From an uncultured Nesterenkonia sp. (lineage in GTDB: Bacteria; Actinomycetota; Actinomycetes; Actinomycetales; Micrococcaceae): a stretch of 23,848 nucleotides of DNA. The translations under genes and the position numbers were made by a program. Below are positions 7,800 to 15,738 of this stretch, in pieces. The stretch's first letter is position 1. Each line of letters opens with the position of its first letter. The stretch covers positions 1 to 23,848 of the forward strand of contig CAMIAK010000020.1 in assembly GCA_946222885.1 (NCBI GenBank), in the 5' to 3' direction. The notes under the pieces were generated by a model that saw only the letters and a list, made by a program, of their open reading frames with translations, did not search any database and had not been told where the DNA came from.

Positions 7800-9179
7800 T
7801 CAGCGCAGCGGGATGCTGAGGTCCACCACGGTGCCGCCGGCCTTGGGCGTGGTGATGCTGAGGTCGTACCGGTCCCCGAACAGCGCGTCCAGACGTTCGG
7901 TGATGTTCTTCAGCCCGACGCCGGCGTGGGTCCCGTCCTCGGCTCCGGCCAGCACCGCATCCCCCGCCTCGGGCTCCGGGAGCGCCGCCTGCCCCTCCCC
8001 CATGAGCCGGCCGAGCACCGCGGCGTCCATCCCCACGCCGTCGTCGCTGACCCGGATGGAGACCATGCGGGTCAGCGGGTCCAGCCGGGCGCGCAGCCGC
8101 ACCGTCCCGCCCTCCTTCTTCCGGGCGATCCCGTGCTTGACCGCGTTCTCCACCAGCGGCTGGATCATCAGCACCGGCACCCGCGAGGTCAGCACCTGCG
8201 GGTCGATGTCATAGCGGATCCCCAGCCGCTCCCCGAACCGCGCCTGCTCCAGGGACAGATAGGTCCGCACGAAGAAGTACTCCTGGGCGAACTCCGCGTA
8301 GTGCCCCTCCTGGCGGACGGTGTAGCGGAAGAACTCGCTGAGCCGCAGCAGCAGCTCGCGGGCCTCCTCCGGGCGGGTGCGCGCCTTGGAGGCGATGGTG
8401 TTGAGGATGTTGAACAGAAAGTGCGGGTTGATCTGCGCCCGCAGCGCGTCCAGCCGGGCATGGGCGGCCAGCCGCCGCTCGCGGTCCAGCTCAGCCAGCT
8501 CCAGGTGCAGGGAGAGCATATTGGCCATGTCCTCCACCAGCTGCTTGGGCGGGATGCGCGTCCCCGCCTGGAAGACGCCCAGCGAACCGATCACCCGCGT
8601 CCCGATCCGCAGCGGGGCCACCACTGCGGACTGGATCTCGCAGCCGGGCTCCCTGCACCCGACGCCGGCCGGGTCATTGACCACCACGGTCTTCCCCTTC
8701 TCCATGGCGCGCCGGGCCGAGCGGGTCTGCAGCTCGCCGCCGTCGCGGTGGTGGTCGGAGCCGGGCCCCACGAAGGCCAGGATGTTCTCCCGGTCGGTGA
8801 TGGTGACGGCGTCGCCGGAGAGCATGGGGCGCAGCAGCTCGCAGGTGCGCCGGGCGGCGTCGGGGGTCAGCCCGGCGCGCAGCGGGAGCGAGCGCCCGGC
8901 CGCGGCCAGATCCCGCACCCCGCGCTCCGGATCGTCCCGTCGGGCGGCGCTGCGCTGGACCGCCCCGCGCGCGGAGAGGCCTCCCCCGCCCCGCGGCCCG
9001 CGCAGCGCCGAGGGGTAGCCCAGCACCACGCCGACCGTCAGCGCGACGCCGATCCCCAGAGTCGGCAGCACCGGCAGCGCCGGGCTCACCAGCAGCTGGG
9101 TGATCAGGTACAGCACCGTCCAGATCAGCACCACGACGCCGGCCAGCGTCAGGCTCCCGCGCATCCCGTCGGTCCTCAT
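7800..9179 (-). CDS. LytS-type sensor histidine kinase with GAF-like region
   Basis: A 459-residue membrane kinase. Two hydrophobic segments (about 9-31 and 35-55) anchor it. A GAF-like region spans about 100-225 (VAPLRIGTRVIGSLGVFQ). The His-kinase box reads AQINPHFLFNILNTIASKAR with H253 as phosphoacceptor. The ATPase domain has the N box QPLVENAVKHG (N345), DDGVGMD (380-385) and GVGLKN (420-425). This is the LytS/YehU architecture, but with two TM helices instead of the usual five-TM sensor. The ATG at 9179 overlaps the symporter stop as ATGA, implying translational coupling: transporter and sensor are made together. The partner is the LytTR regulator downstream. The ligand is unknown; a small carboxylate is the best inference. 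Confidence 0.93.
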   Translation of the reverse strand: MRTDGMRGSLTLAGVVVLIWTVLYLITQLLVSPALPVLPTLGIGVALTVGVVLGYPSALRGPRGGGGLSARGAVQRSAARRDDPERGVRDLAAAGRSLPLRAGLTPDAARRTCELLRPMLSGDAVTITDRENILAFVGPGSDHHRDGGELQTRSARRAMEKGKTVVVNDPAGVGCREPGCEIQSAVVAPLRIGTRVIGSLGVFQAGTRIPPKQLVEDMANMLSLHLELAELDRERRLAAHARLDALRAQINPHFLFNILNTIASKARTRPEEARELLLRLSEFFRYTVRQEGHYAEFAQEYFFVRTYLSLEQARFGERLGIRYDIDPQVLTSRVPVLMIQPLVENAVKHGIARKKEGGTVRLRARLDPLTRMVSIRVSDDGVGMDAAVLGRLMGEGQAALPEPEAGDAVLAGAEDGTHAGVGLKNITERLDALFGDRYDLSITTPKAGGTVVDLSIPLR

Positions 9180-10777
9180 GAGCCCCCCTTCCTCCTCACC
9201 ATCATCCTCGCCAGCCGCTCCGCCTGGCGGTCCGCCGCGGTGCCGTGCATCCTGACCCAGGCCGCGCCGGTGCCCTGCGGCAGGGCCGTGCGCCGGGAGA
9301 CCAGAACGGTGACCGTCACCGCCAGCGGGGCGGCGAGCAGCGTGGGAGCCGCCAGCAGATCGCGCAGCGAGGAGGGTTCCAGGAAGCCCGCGGTGACGAA
9401 CATGGCCACCGCGGCCGCGCCCCCGGTGAGCATTCCGGACAGCGCCCCGGCCGCCGTCGTCCCCCGCCACCAGATGGAGAGCACCACCACCGGGGTCAGG
9501 GCGGAGCCGGCCACTGCGAAGGCCCAGGTGACCATGGTCGCCACCAGGGAGGGCATGGCAGGGGTGAAGGTCTCCGGACGCAGCAGCACGGCGAGCGCGG
9601 CGGCCAGACCGGCGGCGATCAGCGTGGTGAGCCGCCCGGCCCGCACCGCCTGCCTCTGGGTGGCTCCGGGGTTGATGTGCCGCTCGTAGACGTCGTGCCC
9701 CCAGGTGGCGGCGGAGGCCAGCAGCAGCCCGGCCACAGTGGACATCGCCGCGATGAGCGCGGCCGCGGCCACCAGTCCCAGTCCGGCCTCCTCCCCGTAG
9801 ATGCGCCCCAGGACGGGAAGCGCATGCTCGGGAACGCGCAGGACGCCGTCCACGGTCAGCTCCTCCAGCCAGGGGTGCTCGGCCACCGAGCGGGGGATGA
9901 CGTCCCGGGCGGCGGTGCCCATCATGACCGCCAGGGCGTAGAAGGCGCCGATCAGCACCAGCACCCAGACCGTCGTCGTGCGGGCGGCCCGGCCGGTGGG
10001 CGAGGTGAAGTAGCGGTTCATCACATGCGGCAGCCCGGCGGTGCCCATCGCCAGGGTGATCACCAGCGCCACCTGCCCCAGGTGCCCGTAGCGGGCTCCG
10101 GGCTCGCCGAACATGACCGGGTCCTCGGTGTGGACGGGCACCTCGTCCCCGTAGCGGAAGCCGTCGGCGGTGACCATGACCGCCAGCCACAGCAGCGCGG
10201 CGAAGAGCAGCAGGAACTGCACCGCCTGGTTCCAGGTGGTGCCGCGCATCCCTCCGAAGGCGACGACGACGGCGATCACCGCCGTGGAGATCAGCACCCC
10301 GGTGGCATACGGGCTCAGCCCCAGCATCCCGTGGCCGACCAGCAGCTCCCAGGTGATGCCCCCGCCCACCGACTGCGGCACCAGATAGCAGAGGATGACC
10401 AGCTGCACGACGCCGACCGAGGCCAGCCGCACCCGGTCCGACTCCAGGCGCCGCCCCAGGAAGTCGGCCAGCGAGAACTCGCCGAAGCGGCGCAGCGGGG
10501 CGGCCACGAACAGCAGCACCGGCACGAAGCCTGCCGCGAAGCCCACCGCGTACCAGGCCCCGTCCAGCCCGGAGACGTAGACGGCGGCGGCCACCCCCAG
10601 GAAGGAGGCGGCCGAGAGGTAGTCCCCGCAGATGGCCCAGGAGTTGGTGACCACTCCGACCCGCTGCCCGGCCAGGTAGAAGTCCACGGTGGAGGTGTTG
10701 CGCGGCCTGGTGACGAAGGAGACCCCCAGCACGATCACGAAGACCACCAGCAGGGTGATGATCGCCGCGGAGCTCAC
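9176..10777 (-). CDS. Cation/acetate-type sodium:solute symporter (ActP/MctC-like)
   Basis: An SSS-family carrier of 533 residues with about 13 predicted helices, probably importing acetate, pyruvate or another monocarboxylate. Family landmarks are DFYLAGQRVG and NSWAICGDYLSAASFLG near the N-terminus and GTAGLPHVMNRYFTSPTGRAAR in the middle, which is typical of ActP. A DUF485 partner gene precedes it directly. The GTG at 10777 overlaps that gene's stop as GTGA, and its own stop overlaps the kinase start. The open frame runs further upstream, but that part is not family sequence. The DUF485 plus ActP order matches monocarboxylate systems such as corynebacterial MctC. Control by the downstream LytS/LytTR pair and by the upstream CRP/GlxR-type box is inferred. 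Confidence 0.92.
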   Translation of the reverse strand: MSSAAIITLLVVFVIVLGVSFVTRPRNTSTVDFYLAGQRVGVVTNSWAICGDYLSAASFLGVAAAVYVSGLDGAWYAVGFAAGFVPVLLFVAAPLRRFGEFSLADFLGRRLESDRVRLASVGVVQLVILCYLVPQSVGGGITWELLVGHGMLGLSPYATGVLISTAVIAVVVAFGGMRGTTWNQAVQFLLLFAALLWLAVMVTADGFRYGDEVPVHTEDPVMFGEPGARYGHLGQVALVITLAMGTAGLPHVMNRYFTSPTGRAARTTTVWVLVLIGAFYALAVMMGTAARDVIPRSVAEHPWLEELTVDGVLRVPEHALPVLGRIYGEEAGLGLVAAAALIAAMSTVAGLLLASAATWGHDVYERHINPGATQRQAVRAGRLTTLIAAGLAAALAVLLRPETFTPAMPSLVATMVTWAFAVAGSALTPVVVLSIWWRGTTAAGALSGMLTGGAAAVAMFVTAGFLEPSSLRDLLAAPTLLAAPLAVTVTVLVSRRTALPQGTGAAWVRMHGTAADRQAERLARMMVRRKGGS

Positions 10778-11112
10778 AGATCCTCCCCGGCATGGCCGGG
10801 CTCCGGCAGGACATCGTCCTCGGAGCCTGTGCCGCCGAGCATCCGGGACTCCACCGAGCTGCTCAGCGTGGCGGCGGCGATGCCGATCACCGCGAAGACC
10901 ACATAGAGTCCGACGGCGGCCGCCAGGAAGGCGGGGCTGAGCTCGCCCAGCAGCCGGGACTCGGTCCACCAGTCCAGGGTCATGGTGAGCACGGGGAAGG
11001 CCGCGACCACGGCGAGGAAGACGGAGAAGTAGGTGAGCGCCACCCGGCGCAGGGTGCGGAAGGCGGCGTCGACCTCCGCAGGGGTGTCCTGGACCTCAGG
11101 CTCAGCTCTCAC
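10774..11112 (-). CDS. DUF485 membrane protein, symporter partner
   Basis: A 112-residue protein with two transmembrane segments (about 25-45 and 60-83) and short polar ends, the DUF485 (YjcH-like) layout. The conserved FRTLRRVALTYFSVFLAVV start of the first helix fits. DUF485 genes commonly precede ActP-type symporters, as here. The GTG start at 11112 was chosen because the longer open frame upstream overlaps the preceding gene and is not family-like. It is 13 nt after the stop of the 4-TM protein and overlaps the symporter start by 4 nt, so it belongs to a tight operon. Its exact role is not established; it may help assembly or stability of the carrier. Confidence 0.85.
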   Translation of the reverse strand: MRAEPEVQDTPAEVDAAFRTLRRVALTYFSVFLAVVAAFPVLTMTLDWWTESRLLGELSPAFLAAAVGLYVVFAVIGIAAATLSSSVESRMLGGTGSEDDVLPEPGHAGEDL

Positions 11113-11125
11113 ACGCGCGAGCGGC

Positions 11126-11662
11126 TCAGCGTCCAGGCGTCGGCCACTGGGAGTACATCTTCCAGGCCGCGCGGAGCAGGATGACCGCGCCGCCGCCGGC
11201 CAGGACCAGGCCCATGCCCGGCAGGAAGGAGCCCCAGGCGGTGGCCAGCGAGGCCGAGATGATGTTCCAGACCTGGAGCAGCACGATCGCCGCGACCACG
11301 ACCCCGGGGACGGCCGCATGACCGATCGCCAGGCGGCGCCGCGGGATGAAGGCCCCGCCGAAGGCGAGGCAGCCCACTGAGAGGGTGAGCACGCCCGGGC
11401 CGTCGGTGCCGCGGAGCACGAAGCTCTCCCCGATGATGTCCTGGGTCAGCGTGACATAGACCCAGGGGAGGAACGCCGAGAAGATCATCATCATCCCGGC
11501 GATCATCATCGCCCAGCTGCCGGGGTGGAAGATGCCGAAGCCGTTGCGCCGGCCGGCCTTCAGGCGGGCGGCGATGCCCGCCAGGCCCTTGTCCTCCACG
11601 CCGGCGGGGGCAGGCCTGTTCCCTGCGGCATTCTTCTTGGCTGCGCTGCTCACCTGAGTCAT
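11126..11662 (-). CDS. Conserved four-TM membrane protein, first gene of symporter operon
   Basis: I do not recognise a named family. The 178-residue protein has a soluble basic N-terminus (about 1-45) and four hydrophobic helices at about 49-69, 87-106, 113-133 and 143-163. The pattern PWVYVTLTQD after helix 1, with a Gly-rich extracytoplasmic loop, resembles the small actinobacterial proteins with repeated two-helix units. It is the first gene of the leftward operon that continues with DUF485, symporter and kinase. The ATG at 11662 lies exactly 6 nt after a TAGAAT -10 element, so the mRNA is probably leaderless. A CRP/GlxR-type box overlies the promoter spacer. A role with the symporter is inferred from position only. 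Confidence 0.8.
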   Translation of the reverse strand: MTQVSSAAKKNAAGNRPAPAGVEDKGLAGIAARLKAGRRNGFGIFHPGSWAMMIAGMMMIFSAFLPWVYVTLTQDIIGESFVLRGTDGPGVLTLSVGCLAFGGAFIPRRRLAIGHAAVPGVVVAAIVLLQVWNIISASLATAWGSFLPGMGLVLAGGGAVILLRAAWKMYSQWPTPGR

Positions 11663-11674
11663 GCCCCCATTCTA
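11663..11674 (-). promoter_or_regulatory. Leaderless promoter (-10) of the leftward symporter operon
   Basis: TAGAAT on the minus strand is followed by 6 nt and the ATG at 11662. The operator at 11676-11691 then covers about -14 to -29, between the -10 and -35 regions. Confidence 0.55.
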
Positions 11675-11675
11675 G

Positions 11676-11691
11676 GGTGATCCGGGTCACA
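11676..11691. promoter_or_regulatory. CRP/GlxR-type binding site, near-consensus
   Basis: GGTGA-TCCGGG-TCACA matches the TGTGA-N6-TCACA consensus of CRP/GlxR proteins with one mismatch. It overlaps the spacer of the leaderless leftward promoter, where a bound protein would most likely repress. Confidence 0.65.
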
Positions 11692-11717
11692 GTCATCCTT
11701 GGGGGCATCCTGCTGCG

Positions 11718-11794
11718 GCGAACGGCGGGATCCCTCCGACGAGCGGTCAGCCTGAACCCGCGAGCGGCATCGAACCCTTCCATCCGCCGTTCGC
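11718..11794. repeat. Imperfect inverted repeat in the divergent promoter region
   Basis: GCGAACGGCGG (11718-11728) and its complement (11784-11794) are an 11-bp inverted pair around a 55-nt middle that itself contains repeated CGAGCGG words. Function is unclear; the pair could be a binding region for the LytTR regulator or chance in GC-rich DNA. Confidence 0.35.
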
Positions 11795-11852
11795 AGCTCC
11801 CCACCCGCCGCTCGGCGGCCCCCTTGCGCCGCTTGGGCCGAACTCCTTGTGC

Positions 11853-11868
11853 TGTGACCCGGATCACA
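11853..11868. promoter_or_regulatory. CRP/GlxR-type binding site, perfect consensus
   Basis: TGTGA-CCCGGA-TCACA fits the TGTGA-N6-TCACA consensus exactly. It lies 67 bp upstream of the DUF4212 start codon, a position suited to control of the rightward symporter pair. Its core is nearly the same as that of the site at 11676-11691 read on the other strand. Confidence 0.75.
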
Positions 11869-11935
11869 GTTCGCTGGACTCAGATCCCCGCCGGCAGACC
11901 GCGCGGGGGCACCGAAGAGAGCAAAGGAGTCTCGC

Positions 11936-12265
11936 ATGTCTGAGGTGACATATGAGGACGGAGGGGGCGCTCCTCCCGGAGGCGATGACTGGCGCCGCCT
12001 CTATTGGAAGAAGAACGTGCGCCTGCTGGTCGTGCTGCTGGCGATCTGGGCCACGGTCTCCCTGGGCTTCAGCGTGATCCTGATCGAGCCGCTGAACGCC
12101 ATCGAGATCCTCGGCTTCCCGCTGGGCCTCTGGTTCGCCCAGCAGGGGTCCATCTACACATTCGTGATCCTGATCCTCGTCTACGCCCTGTGGATGGACC
12201 GGATCGACAAGGAGTTCGGCGTCGAAGAGCGCAACGACCTCCCCGCCGCAGGAGGTGACCACTGA
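11936..12265 (+). CDS. DUF4212 sodium:solute symporter small subunit
   Basis: A 109-residue protein with two transmembrane helices (about 28-50 and 70-98) separated by the conserved GFPLGLWFAQQGS turn, the hallmark of the DUF4212 small subunit. It ends with an acidic tail that begins MDRIDKEFG. A clear AAAGGAGT ribosome site lies 5 nt before the ATG, so unlike its divergent neighbour it has a leader. The stop overlaps the start of the large subunit as TGATG, which indicates coupled translation and a one-to-one complex. Such pairs are annotated as sodium:solute symporters and in some bacteria serve acetate or other short carboxylates. The substrate here is not resolved. Confidence 0.9.
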   Translation: MSEVTYEDGGGAPPGGDDWRRLYWKKNVRLLVVLLAIWATVSLGFSVILIEPLNAIEILGFPLGLWFAQQGSIYTFVILILVYALWMDRIDKEFGVEERNDLPAAGGDH

Positions 12266-13941
12266 TGAGCTCCATGCAGTTCTGGACCTTCTTCTTCCTC
12301 ATCCTGACCTTCGGGATCTACATCTTCATCGCCTGGCGCTCCCGGGTGAAGGAGACCAAGGAGTTCTACGTCGCCTCCCAGGGCGTCCCCACTGTGGCCA
12401 ACGGCATGGCGGTCGCGGCGGACTGGATGTCCGCGGCCTCCTTCATCGGCATGGCCGGGATGATCGCCTTCCTGGGGTCCGACGGCTCCGTCTACCTGAT
12501 GGGCTGGACCGGCGGCTACGTGCTGCTGGCCCTGCTGCTGGCCCCCTACCTGCGCAAATGGGGCAAGTTCACCGTCCCCGAGTTCGTCGGGGACCGCTAC
12601 AGCGACACCGTCCGGGTGATCGCCGCAGTCTGCGCCATCGTCGTGTCCTTCACCTATGTGGTGGGCCAGATGACCGGCGGCGGCGTCGTCTTCGCCCGCT
12701 TCTTGGGACTCTCCGCGGAATGGGCCGTGGTCGTCGCGGCAGTGGTGATCTTCTTCTACGCGGTGCTCGGCGGCATGAAGGGCATCACCTACACCCAGGT
12801 GGCCCAGTACATCGTGCTGATCATCGCCTACCTGATCCCCGCCGTCGCGGTCTCCCAGCAGATCGGCGGCTTCCCGATCCCGCAGGTCACCTACGGCACC
12901 ATCCTGGCCGAGCTGGACGCGCTGCGCGTGGACTTCGGCCTGCATGAGTTCACCGAGGCCTTCGCCGGACGTGCCGGCGGCCAGTTGGACGTGTTCCTGG
13001 TGACCGCATCGCTGATGCTCGGCACCGCCGGCCTGCCGCATGTGATCATCCGCTTCTACACCACCAAGACGGTGCGCGGTGCGCGGTTCTCCGCCTTCTG
13101 GGCGCTGCTGTTCATCTCGCTGCTCTACCTCACGGCACCTGCCGTCGGCGCGTTCACCAACCTGAACCTGCTGCGCGGAGCCGAGGGGTCGACGGCGGAT
13201 GACCTGCCGGGCTGGATCCAGCCGTGGGCCGACGCCGGATACGTGACGCTGAACGCGGAGGACGGCATCATCCAGACCGTCTCCAACGCGGCGGACTCCG
13301 GTGCGGACCTGATCGTCTCCAACGACATCCTGGTGCTGGCCTCCCCGGAGATCAGCGGCCTGCCCGCCCCGATCATCGGCCTGATGGCCGCCGGCGGCAT
13401 GGCAGCGGCGCTGTCCACCGCGGCAGGCCTGCTGCTGGTCATCTCCTCGGCCGCCTCCCACGACATCTACTACCGGATGATCTCCAAGGAGCAGGCCACC
13501 GAGAAGACCCAGATGATGGTCGGCCGCCTGGCCATGACCGGCGCGGTGGTCGTGGCGATCTTCGCCGGGCTGAACCCGCCGGCGTTCGTGGCCCAGGTGG
13601 TGGCGTTCGCCTTCGGACTCGCGGCCTCGACCTTCTTCCCGATCCTGATACTCGGGATCTTCTGGAAGAAGGCCAACGCCAAGGGTGCGGCCGCGGGCAT
13701 GCTGTCCGGCCTGATCTTCAGCGCCAGCTACATGATCTACACGCTGGAGATCTTCGGGACCGGCGCCAACGATCACATCTTCGGCATCTCGCCGGAGGGC
13801 ATCGGCACCATCGGTGCGGCGCTGAACTTCCTGGTCACGATCATCGTCTCCAACCTCACCCGGCCGCCGAGCCACGAGGTCCAGGAGATGGTGGAGTCCA
13901 TCCGCTACCCGTCGCAGCAGCGGGCGGACATCCGGAGCTAG
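12265..13941 (+). CDS. Sodium:solute symporter large subunit
   Basis: An SSS-family carrier of 558 residues, paired with the DUF4212 small subunit. Landmarks are KEFYVASQGVPTVANGMA, ADWMSAASFIGMAG, YVVGQMTGGGVVFARFLG and GTAGLPHVIIRFYTTKTVRGAR. About 13 hydrophobic helices are apparent. GGAGGTGA lies 6 nt upstream of the ATG, which overlaps the preceding stop. The loop near residues 300-350 is acidic and polar (AEGSTADDLPGWIQPW), as in the VC2705-like subgroup. Together with the ActP-like carrier on the other strand, the locus has two different sodium-coupled carboxylate carriers under a shared control region. Substrate remains inferred. Confidence 0.93.
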   Translation: MSSMQFWTFFFLILTFGIYIFIAWRSRVKETKEFYVASQGVPTVANGMAVAADWMSAASFIGMAGMIAFLGSDGSVYLMGWTGGYVLLALLLAPYLRKWGKFTVPEFVGDRYSDTVRVIAAVCAIVVSFTYVVGQMTGGGVVFARFLGLSAEWAVVVAAVVIFFYAVLGGMKGITYTQVAQYIVLIIAYLIPAVAVSQQIGGFPIPQVTYGTILAELDALRVDFGLHEFTEAFAGRAGGQLDVFLVTASLMLGTAGLPHVIIRFYTTKTVRGARFSAFWALLFISLLYLTAPAVGAFTNLNLLRGAEGSTADDLPGWIQPWADAGYVTLNAEDGIIQTVSNAADSGADLIVSNDILVLASPEISGLPAPIIGLMAAGGMAAALSTAAGLLLVISSAASHDIYYRMISKEQATEKTQMMVGRLAMTGAVVVAIFAGLNPPAFVAQVVAFAFGLAASTFFPILILGIFWKKANAKGAAAGMLSGLIFSASYMIYTLEIFGTGANDHIFGISPEGIGTIGAALNFLVTIIVSNLTRPPSHEVQEMVESIRYPSQQRADIRS

Positions 13942-13959
13942 AAGGCTCCACCCTTCGAG

Positions 13960-14029
13960 GATTCGAGCGGGGTTTCGGCCCCTTTGAGACGCCAAACGCG
14001 TTGATAAGGGCCGAAACCCCGCTCGAATC
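13960..14029. repeat. Dispersed large palindrome, copy 2
   Basis: The arms 13960-13981 (starting GATTCGAGCGGGGTTTCG) and 14008-14029 are perfectly complementary over 22 bp. The 26-nt loop begins CTTTGAG and ends GATA. Core, arm length and loop ends match copy 1 at 7714-7785. It lies between convergent genes, where it can act as a bidirectional terminator. Confidence 0.85.
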
Positions 14030-14032
14030 GTC

Positions 14033-14896
14033 TTAGCCAGCCCAGCTGCGGAGCTCTGCGTCGGAGAGCACGTCCCCGGGATGCGGGCCCGCGGCCCAGA
14101 TGAGCTGGCGCTCGAAGTCGGTGAAGGGCGCCGCGGGCGTGGCGGCGAAGACCAGATTGCCCTCTTCGCGGGCGGAGAGGACGGCGTCGGGAGCGGTCAG
14201 CAACGCATGCTCCGCAGCTCCGGCAGCGCCTGCGGAGCTTCCGACGGCGTCCAGCAGCGTGCCGGACAGAGCGCGGGCGAACTCCATGCCGGCGTCGTCG
14301 CCGAGGTTCATCAGCAGCAGGCCCCGCGGGGTGAGCGCGCGGCAGACCTGTGCGAAGAACTCCGGGTAGGTCAGCGACGCCGGGGCGTCAGCGCTGTTGA
14401 ACAGGTCCACGATCACGACGTCGAAGGCCCGGCCGGCCAGCGCTCCCCCGGATCCCAGCACCCGGGCGGCGTCGGCGACGACGCTCTCCGGCGGGTTCGC
14501 CATCGGCACATGCTCCAGGACGAAGTCCACCAGCTCGGGCTCGATGTCCACCACGGTCTGCCGGCATCCCGGCCAGCGGTCCTCGACCCAGCGCGGCAGG
14601 GTCAGCGCGCCCGCACCGAGGTGCAGCGCAGAGGCGGGGCGGGGGTCGGCGCCGCCCTCTCCTGAGCCCCACAGCCGTCCGGCCGCGGCGCGCAGCACCG
14701 AGCTCATGCGGTGGGTGTAGTCGTGCAGGAGGTAGCCAGGATCTCCGACCTCCACATGGGACTGCTCCGCCATGCCCCCTGGCCCGCTGCCGGTGCTCAG
14801 CACGACGCCGGCCTCGGTGAGGTCATCGCGGGTGAGCTCGGCGTACTGCCCGGAGAAGGACAGGCGGATCCGCGGGACGCGCTCGGCGGCACTCAT
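14033..14896 (-). CDS. Spermidine-synthase-like SAM-dependent methyltransferase
   Basis: A 287-residue protein with the Rossmann methyltransferase fold of the spermidine/spermine synthase superfamily. An N-terminal beta region (about 10-60) includes QSHVEVGDPGYLLHDYTHRM. Then come the nucleotide-binding motif HLGAGALTLPRW (92-103), the acidic loop VVDIEPELV (115-123), DVVIVDLFNS (159-168) and a late strand GLLLMNLGDD (192-201). The GGGDG motif of true polyamine synthases is replaced by LGAGA, so polyamine synthesis is doubtful and another transfer reaction is likely. The start lies 7 nt after the stop of the 208-residue protein, so the two form an operon. No substrate can be inferred. Confidence 0.82.
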   Translation of the reverse strand: MSAAERVPRIRLSFSGQYAELTRDDLTEAGVVLSTGSGPGGMAEQSHVEVGDPGYLLHDYTHRMSSVLRAAAGRLWGSGEGGADPRPASALHLGAGALTLPRWVEDRWPGCRQTVVDIEPELVDFVLEHVPMANPPESVVADAARVLGSGGALAGRAFDVVIVDLFNSADAPASLTYPEFFAQVCRALTPRGLLLMNLGDDAGMEFARALSGTLLDAVGSSAGAAGAAEHALLTAPDAVLSAREEGNLVFAATPAAPFTDFERQLIWAAGPHPGDVLSDAELRSWAG

Positions 14897-14903
14897 GAGC
14901 CGT

Positions 14904-15530
14904 TCAGTCCAGGGTTCCGGCGCGGAAGGCCCGGGCGGAGCCCTCGAGGTCCTCCGCGGTGCGCAGCAGCTGGTCCGCCCGGGCGGTCAGACGCCGGGCG
15001 TCATCGGGGCTGACCTGCTCGTGCCGCCCGGCCCACAGCGCCTGGCCGCGGGCGATGACCCGGCAGAAGGCGGCGGCCCGGTCGAAGGCGACGTCGATGT
15101 CCCCGGTGTACATGCCGGCGAGCACCAGGTCGGCCAGCCGCGTCATCTCCTCCGCAGTGGGCGGCTCGGCGACCCCGGCCACTGCATGCGGGACAGCGTC
15201 GCTGCGGCCAAGCCGGTAGTACTCGGACATGCGTTCGGCGCTCTTCTGCACGGCGGCGCGGATCGCGTAGATCCGCCACAGGCTGCCGGCCAGCGAGCGG
15301 GGCGGGGAGTCGGACCAGAGCTCGGCGATGGCCTCGATCCCTTCGGTCTCGGCGAGCTTCACGAAACGTTCGGTGATCTCCGGATCGTCGGAGTCGCGGC
15401 CGTGGTAGACCAGCGCATGGGCGGTGTCATGGGCCGCCTGGGAGATCGTGGCGGGGTCCGCCCCGCCCTCCCGCTGGTCGAAGACGGCAGGCTCGGTGAA
15501 CTTGGGGCGCCGGTGCTGCGGGGTGCTCAT
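14904..15530 (-). CDS. Conserved actinobacterial hypothetical protein
   Basis: A 208-residue, mostly helical soluble protein without a domain I can name. Conserved-looking stretches are SQAAHDTAHALVYHGR (about 30-45) and PPRSLAGSLWRIYAIRAAV (about 75-93). The remainder is rich in Ala, Arg, Asp and Glu, with no signal peptide or metal motif. ATG 15530 was chosen because GGAGG sits 5 nt upstream; an in-frame upstream extension lacks an RBS. It is followed at 7 nt by the methyltransferase gene, so the two products may act together. Similar proteins occur next to spermidine-synthase-like genes in related actinobacteria to my recollection, which is weak evidence. Confidence 0.72.
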   Translation of the reverse strand: MSTPQHRRPKFTEPAVFDQREGGADPATISQAAHDTAHALVYHGRDSDDPEITERFVKLAETEGIEAIAELWSDSPPRSLAGSLWRIYAIRAAVQKSAERMSEYYRLGRSDAVPHAVAGVAEPPTAEEMTRLADLVLAGMYTGDIDVAFDRAAAFCRVIARGQALWAGRHEQVSPDDARRLTARADQLLRTAEDLEGSARAFRAGTLD

Positions 15531-15618
15531 GAGGGCCTCCTTCCCAGGGGCATCATCCGGGGAACCCACTGTATTCCGCCGGACGGGGGATGCGCACGGG
15601 GCGGCCGGCCGGCGTCGG

Positions 15619-15644
15619 GAATATCCGGCCGCTCCGTAATATTC
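15619..15644. promoter_or_regulatory. A/T-rich inverted element in divergent intergenic region
   Basis: GAATAT (15619-15624) and ATATTC (15639-15644) flank a GC-rich 14-nt core. The element includes TAATAT, which could serve as a -10 for the rightward lipoprotein gene. The 208-bp intergenic region shows nothing else clear. Confidence 0.25.
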
Positions 15645-15738
15645 AGCGAACCTCCAGGCTCTGTGGACGCCCCGGTCAGTCTGATTTCTTCAGATGGGAG
15701 AGGACTTGCAACGAAGTGAACGGAAACAGGGAGCACTG

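Noticed and set aside
9180..10814. Extension of the kinase frame upstream to give a 1004-residue protein
   Set aside because: The upstream part is an off-frame reading of the symporter gene. The kinase starts at ATG 9179 overlapping the symporter stop.
12181..13995. A 604-codon minus-strand open frame opposite the symporter large subunit
   Set aside because: The composition is that of an antisense shadow, with no domain, while the plus strand has all SSS signatures.
7714..14029. Short frames sharing the peptide LIRAETP at both palindromes
   Set aside because: The shared peptide is simply translation of the repeated DNA element and not a conserved protein.
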